Below, piece by piece: positions 60,201 to 64,000 of a stretch of DNA of 64,000 nt (its first letter is position 1; the number at the start of each line of letters is the position of its first letter). Below the pieces are notes generated by a model that did not search any database, was not told the origin of the DNA, and saw only the letters and a list, made by a program, of their open reading frames with translations. Made by a program: the position numbers and the translations under genes. This DNA comes from Liolophura sinensis (lineage: Eukaryota > Mollusca > Polyplacophora > Chitonida > Chitonidae): positions 52,995,187-53,059,186 of the forward strand of contig NC_088301.1 of the NCBI RefSeq assembly GCF_032854445.1. Direction: 5' to 3'.

Positions 60201-60390
60201 TTCGTAATTGCTTCCAGTCACCAAAAACCCAGTTGTTCCCAGTCACAAGGTCAATGTACGCCCAGCTTTACACAAGAAGACAAGAATAATATTCATACAT
60301 TTACATTTGATTCTGATTCACATTCTGATCTTTGTTTGATTGATACTTCATTTCAAGATAATTCATGGGACCATATGGCATTCTTATCTC

Positions 60391-60845
60391 ACATCAGACA
60401 AGATTATGCGCTTTTCACTGGACAGCATCATACTTTTCTTCTCCCTTTGTCTGCTTGTAAAAACAATGGTCACATCACCGAAGCGATGCTCCTGTATATC
60501 GGTCTCTAGCGCTAAATCGATGGGTCCTTTGCAGAATAAAATTGCTACATGGGTTACCCAATGATAGGATACAGAAAAATATGGTGTCAGTAATCCTCAT
60601 ATTGGATAGGTATGAGGATTACTGACACGATATATTTGCATATCCTATCACTGAATAACGATGTAACAAATATTATCCTACATCAGACAAAATATTCTGC
60701 TTTTAACTGAACGGTCACATGGGTTAAAGACAGATTCTCGAATCCTGCAGACGATGTGTCTCCCTTCGCTTGGTTGTGAATACAATGGTCCATCGCCGAA
60801 GCTATTCACCCATACATTGGTCCTCTGCACAGAATTGAATAAATT
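60391..60845. repeat. Diverged direct repeats flanking a hairpin
   Basis: The segment at about 60391-60540 recurs at about 60683-60840: acatcagacaa.at.…gctttt, then ctcccttygyytg.ttgt, aacaatggtc, tcrccgaagc and ttggtc.…ttgcagaat. The long hairpin 60541-60671 lies between the copies. Confidence 0.6.
60541..60671. repeat. Long hairpin with 61-nt arms
   Basis: Left arm 60541-60601 and right arm 60611-60671 are reverse complements with about a dozen mismatches. The innermost 18 bp (60584-60601 and 60611-60628) pair perfectly around a 9-nt loop. It could be a foldback transposon or a structured RNA. Confidence 0.8.
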
Positions 60846-63800
60846 CTGCTTTGTAATAACTAAACCAACAACTAAACCATAAAAGGAATTATCAAACCTG
60901 CTAACAACAATACCAAACAACTTTGAGAGGGTGTGCAATATTGTATGAACAGAGCCAAAGAGCATTTCACCTGCAGAATTATATGGGAATTTGCTGTCTC
61001 ATCTAAAAACACATTCACCTATGCTGCCGTAGGTCTTAGTAGCTTAGCATGTATTGCTTTCATATAACAATTTTCTTAAAACAGTGTAATAAACTGTTTA
61101 CACACAATCTTTGTATTTTAATTCATTTATTTTGCTTAGTCTCTAACATCATACATGCTTACCTGATTTGCAGAGTGCACAAATATGTGGGTCAGACCTA
61201 CACAACTATTTCAAAATAGGTCACATACTGCCTATACCAGAGAAGTTTATATTGCATGCATATTTTTAAAAATGTAGGTTATGTTCTCTGTACCTGTTGT
61301 AGTATGGTTGTTCAATCCAGACACTTTTTTTTTCCTACTCATTCAAAAAATTTCAACAGACAAATACATTCTCTTATATACTGCAGTGAAAGGTTATCTA
61401 TCTAAGTCACATTTGGCCAGTATATCTAATGCATGCAAAACTTCATTAACGCCATGTAGGTCAGATCATAACTGTGTACAAAAGCATACTCTATTGTACG
61501 AGTTCAAACCCAGGCAGGGAATTTCTCTGTTATCACTGTAGGTGAGGTCTTGGTGACAATAAGTTATCAAAGACAACAATGTGCTCGTTTGCGCAGTTAA
61601 ACATTTGTTGACAATCACGTCTTCTAACAATATGGTGTACACATCCGTACATCACCTGTGGGAAGTTCATCAGTAATTTGTCACAGGTCAGTAGTTTAAT
61701 CCATGTAAGTCTTCTGTTCTGCGATTTAGTACCTTTGCCCACTACAACCATTCTACGAAGCACATACTTAACTACACACACATAAGCAATTAATGATTCT
61801 ACTGTTCACTGAACAATGTTCAGGTATGACCTTATACAGTTAACTATGTCTTGCAATTGCTGAAACATCCAAGTCTAAATAAGCTTAGATATATATATTT
61901 TGCTGTACATAACAATCCTAGTCAGAAAAGGGTTAGATCATGATAGTACACCAATAATGCAACTCTGTAAGTGTAATACATGTACATTCAGTGATGCAGT
62001 GTACACATTCTTATTGTTAACTGAACAAGATTAAACTGCCCTTAACTTCAAAACAAAAGTAAACCATGTACGTACACTGTACATGCACTGTACATAAAGT
62101 GATCTGGTCACAACTGTGTACAGAAGAGCAAATGGGTATTTACTGATTACATAGAATCTTTCTCTTTTAATTATATTATGTCCCGCATGTTACCTGTCCT
62201 TGAAGTGGTTTCGTCTTTTGTATGTTTAGCCTGAAACAAACTGAAACTAAAAGTAAAACTGTTTGCATCCTAAATCTATAGATGTGAGGTTGAGAATCCC
62301 ATACTTTATCTCTTTAATAGTTTAGGTCATCTAGTGTACACTTAGCTATATGAATCAGTTTGTGTCAATGCATTCTATACTCTTCAGTAATACAAATAGA
62401 AATTTTATATTTGATTGAGGGGCCTCCGTGGCTCAGTCGGTTAGCGCGCTAGCGCAGCGTAATGACCCAGGAGTCTGTCACCAATGCGGTCGCTGTGAGA
62501 TCAAGTCCAGCTCATGATGGCTTCCTCTCCGGCCGTAAGTGGGAAGGTCTGTCAGCAACCTGCGGATGGTCGTGGGTTTCCCCTGGACTGTGCCCGGTTT
62601 CCACCCACCATAATGCTGGTCGCCGTCGTATAAGTGAAATATTCTTGAGTACGGCGTAAAACACCAAAACACCAAACTGCTTACTATCACCAATGTACAA
62701 ATTCTTTTGATTGTCATGTTTCTGCCATTGTTTAGGATTTGCAAACCTTACCACTTTAATGTTTTCGTTCCAAAATGTATGCAGTGAAGGTTCTTATATT
62801 CATTCTCAAGTTTTCACACCAAATAAATACTGCCAGTCTCAATGATGACTTGAAGCCAAAACATCATTGTTTTGTTCCTGCTTCAAGCATGAAAAAGCAG
62901 ACGACACAAACAATCTTATATACCTGACGGGATACAGCATCAACACGACTGATGAACACTTAATGCATATACTACTGAATTGATGAAAATTGGAGAACTT
63001 ACATGAAAGTTTAAACCACTTCCAATGTTTGTGTAAGTATTTCATTGGGGTGTTGATTTGTTAAAGTGACTATACCAGAGAATTTCTATATCGTGTCTTG
63101 AATATACCTTATATCAATAAAGAAACAATACATTCTGCAGGCACAAATTTAAGTATTTGAAGTCAAATTAAGTTAGAAAACACTTTTCTGCGACCCACAT
63201 GACAATGTGATGCCATTGCGACTCTTAATTATTCAACATTAAGGTGGACTGAAATTGTGTAAGGAAAATTTGGCTTGAATTGCTTAAACTGAAAATTTAC
63301 TATCATTCTCACACAAGTCTCTTCCGTATGTTTTAAAAGATGCCAAAAAAATATAACAGGTGAATGGTAATAATAATGCACCTAGCAACTCTCTTGTGAT
63401 TTGAAAAGACTATGTCTGTGATCTTGGTCCCTAAATGAAATACAATTAACAATTCAACAAAGCAGCACATCGAATGTAGTTGGTTGGTATACTGCATAAA
63501 GGCACTTCCTAAATTAGTCCATAGTTGTTTGAAAATGAAAATTTTTCTTTGATGGAATTATCAATATTTCAATATTCTCATTATATTCATATTAATTTTA
63601 GATTTTTCAAGGAGCAATGCAAACTGTACAGAACGTGATCAACTAAGACTGAGATCCCTTTATCCATTAGCTCCCTATCCCATAAACAGATGACATACGA
63701 TATGCAAATATACATATGTATGTATGCTTGCGTTTTTACATCATACTTTCATCAATTTTCCAAGAAAAAGACGTCATTCAGTATGCTATACAATACATGG

Positions 63801-64000
63801 ACACATTCCTCAATATACAATGATCGAAAGAAACAATCAGCCCTCAATTTCTATGGTCAGGCAACCAAAACCACCACATGTGGTAGTCCCTCGGGCAACC
63901 TCCACAATCCATTGTCGCACGTTTTGATATGGTACATGTAATTATCCAAATCCTGAGGAATTTAAGAGGTAGCTTACGTGCAATTTACATCACTGTATGC
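60846..64000. other. Right-hand flank without a supported gene
   Basis: Apart from the SINE at 62420-62677, I see no conserved exon. A 37-nt minus-strand segment (62230-62194) has good splice sites and reads AKHTKDETTSRT; it ends in phase 1 and could be an upstream ATXN7 exon, but there is no other support. Confidence 0.45.
62420..62677 (+). mobile_element. tRNA-derived SINE, plus orientation, copy 3
   Basis: Opens gggcctccgtggctcagtcg. It carries a perfect RNA polymerase III A-box TGGCTCAGTCGG (62430-62441) and a B-box match GATCAAGTC (62499-62507). The body and tail (ataagtgaaatattcttgag) match the other copies, ending acggcgtaaaacaccaaa. It is the best-preserved copy here and the one most likely to keep promoter activity. 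Confidence 0.93.

Noticed and set aside
60087-60509. 140-codon plus-strand ORF near the candidate promoter
   Set aside because: Composition is unremarkable, its 3' half lies in a diverged direct repeat, and the second repeat copy does not keep the frame.
61163-61205. Minus-strand segment reading LCRSDPHICALCKSG with a good donor
   Set aside because: Only about 14 codons with a weak acceptor (aaatag) and no family match; the C-x2-C is probably chance.

Overview
This is an intron-rich animal nuclear DNA window. It has GT-AG introns, AT-rich non-coding DNA, microsatellites and minisatellites, tRNA-derived SINEs ending in a 'tactcaagaatatttcactt'-type tail, and a piggyBac end. The SINE type and general texture suggest a mollusc or another lophotrochozoan. 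That placement is an inference, because no species-diagnostic gene is present.

Layout. (1) 1-7651: a minus-strand gene of unknown identity that starts at 7651 and leaves the window to the left. Its roughly 6.4 kb intron carries a foldback repeat, a SINE nested in a tandem repeat, and a truncated piggyBac end. (2) 7652-8462: a divergent promoter region with two CTCF-like motifs. (3) 8463-34541: a complete KDM5 (JARID1/Lid/RBP2) histone H3K4 demethylase gene on the plus strand, with 31 coding exon positions. It encodes JmjN, ARID, PHD1, JmjC, C5HC2 zinc finger, PLU-1 region, PHD2, a lysine-rich linker and PHD3. (4) 34542-42886: convergent intergenic and 3'-UTR sequence with a striking 33-bp minisatellite. 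(5) 42887-51438: an ataxin-7 (ATXN7/Sgf73-like, SAGA deubiquitinase-module anchor) gene on the minus strand. Eight consecutive exons are certain; the 5' exons are uncertain, but candidates lie up to about 59.94 kb. (6) 51439-64000: intronic, upstream or intergenic sequence with a CpG-richer probable promoter near 59.8-60.2 kb, a long hairpin and another SINE.

Main discovery. The KDM5 exon encoding the Fe(II)-binding HxE motif of the JmjC domain exists twice in tandem (20011-20099 and 20302-20390). Both copies are 89 nt, in the same phase, with good splice sites. They differ at 21 nucleotides but only three residues, including the residue between the two iron ligands (H-I-E versus H-N-E). Because 89 is not a multiple of three, only inclusion of exactly one copy keeps the frame. 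This is the signature of mutually exclusive splicing inside a demethylase active site.

Other points: an apparent one-base frameshift in KDM5 exon 28, which would remove PHD3 if real; 21-bp/7-residue S/T-P-x-K repeats in ataxin-7; and about 19 copies of a 33-bp repeat carrying 12 exact TCACATGA E-boxes. KDM5 removes H3K4 methylation and ATXN7 anchors H2B deubiquitination in SAGA, so two chromatin regulators of active promoters lie tail to tail here. Whether that is meaningful cannot be told from one window.
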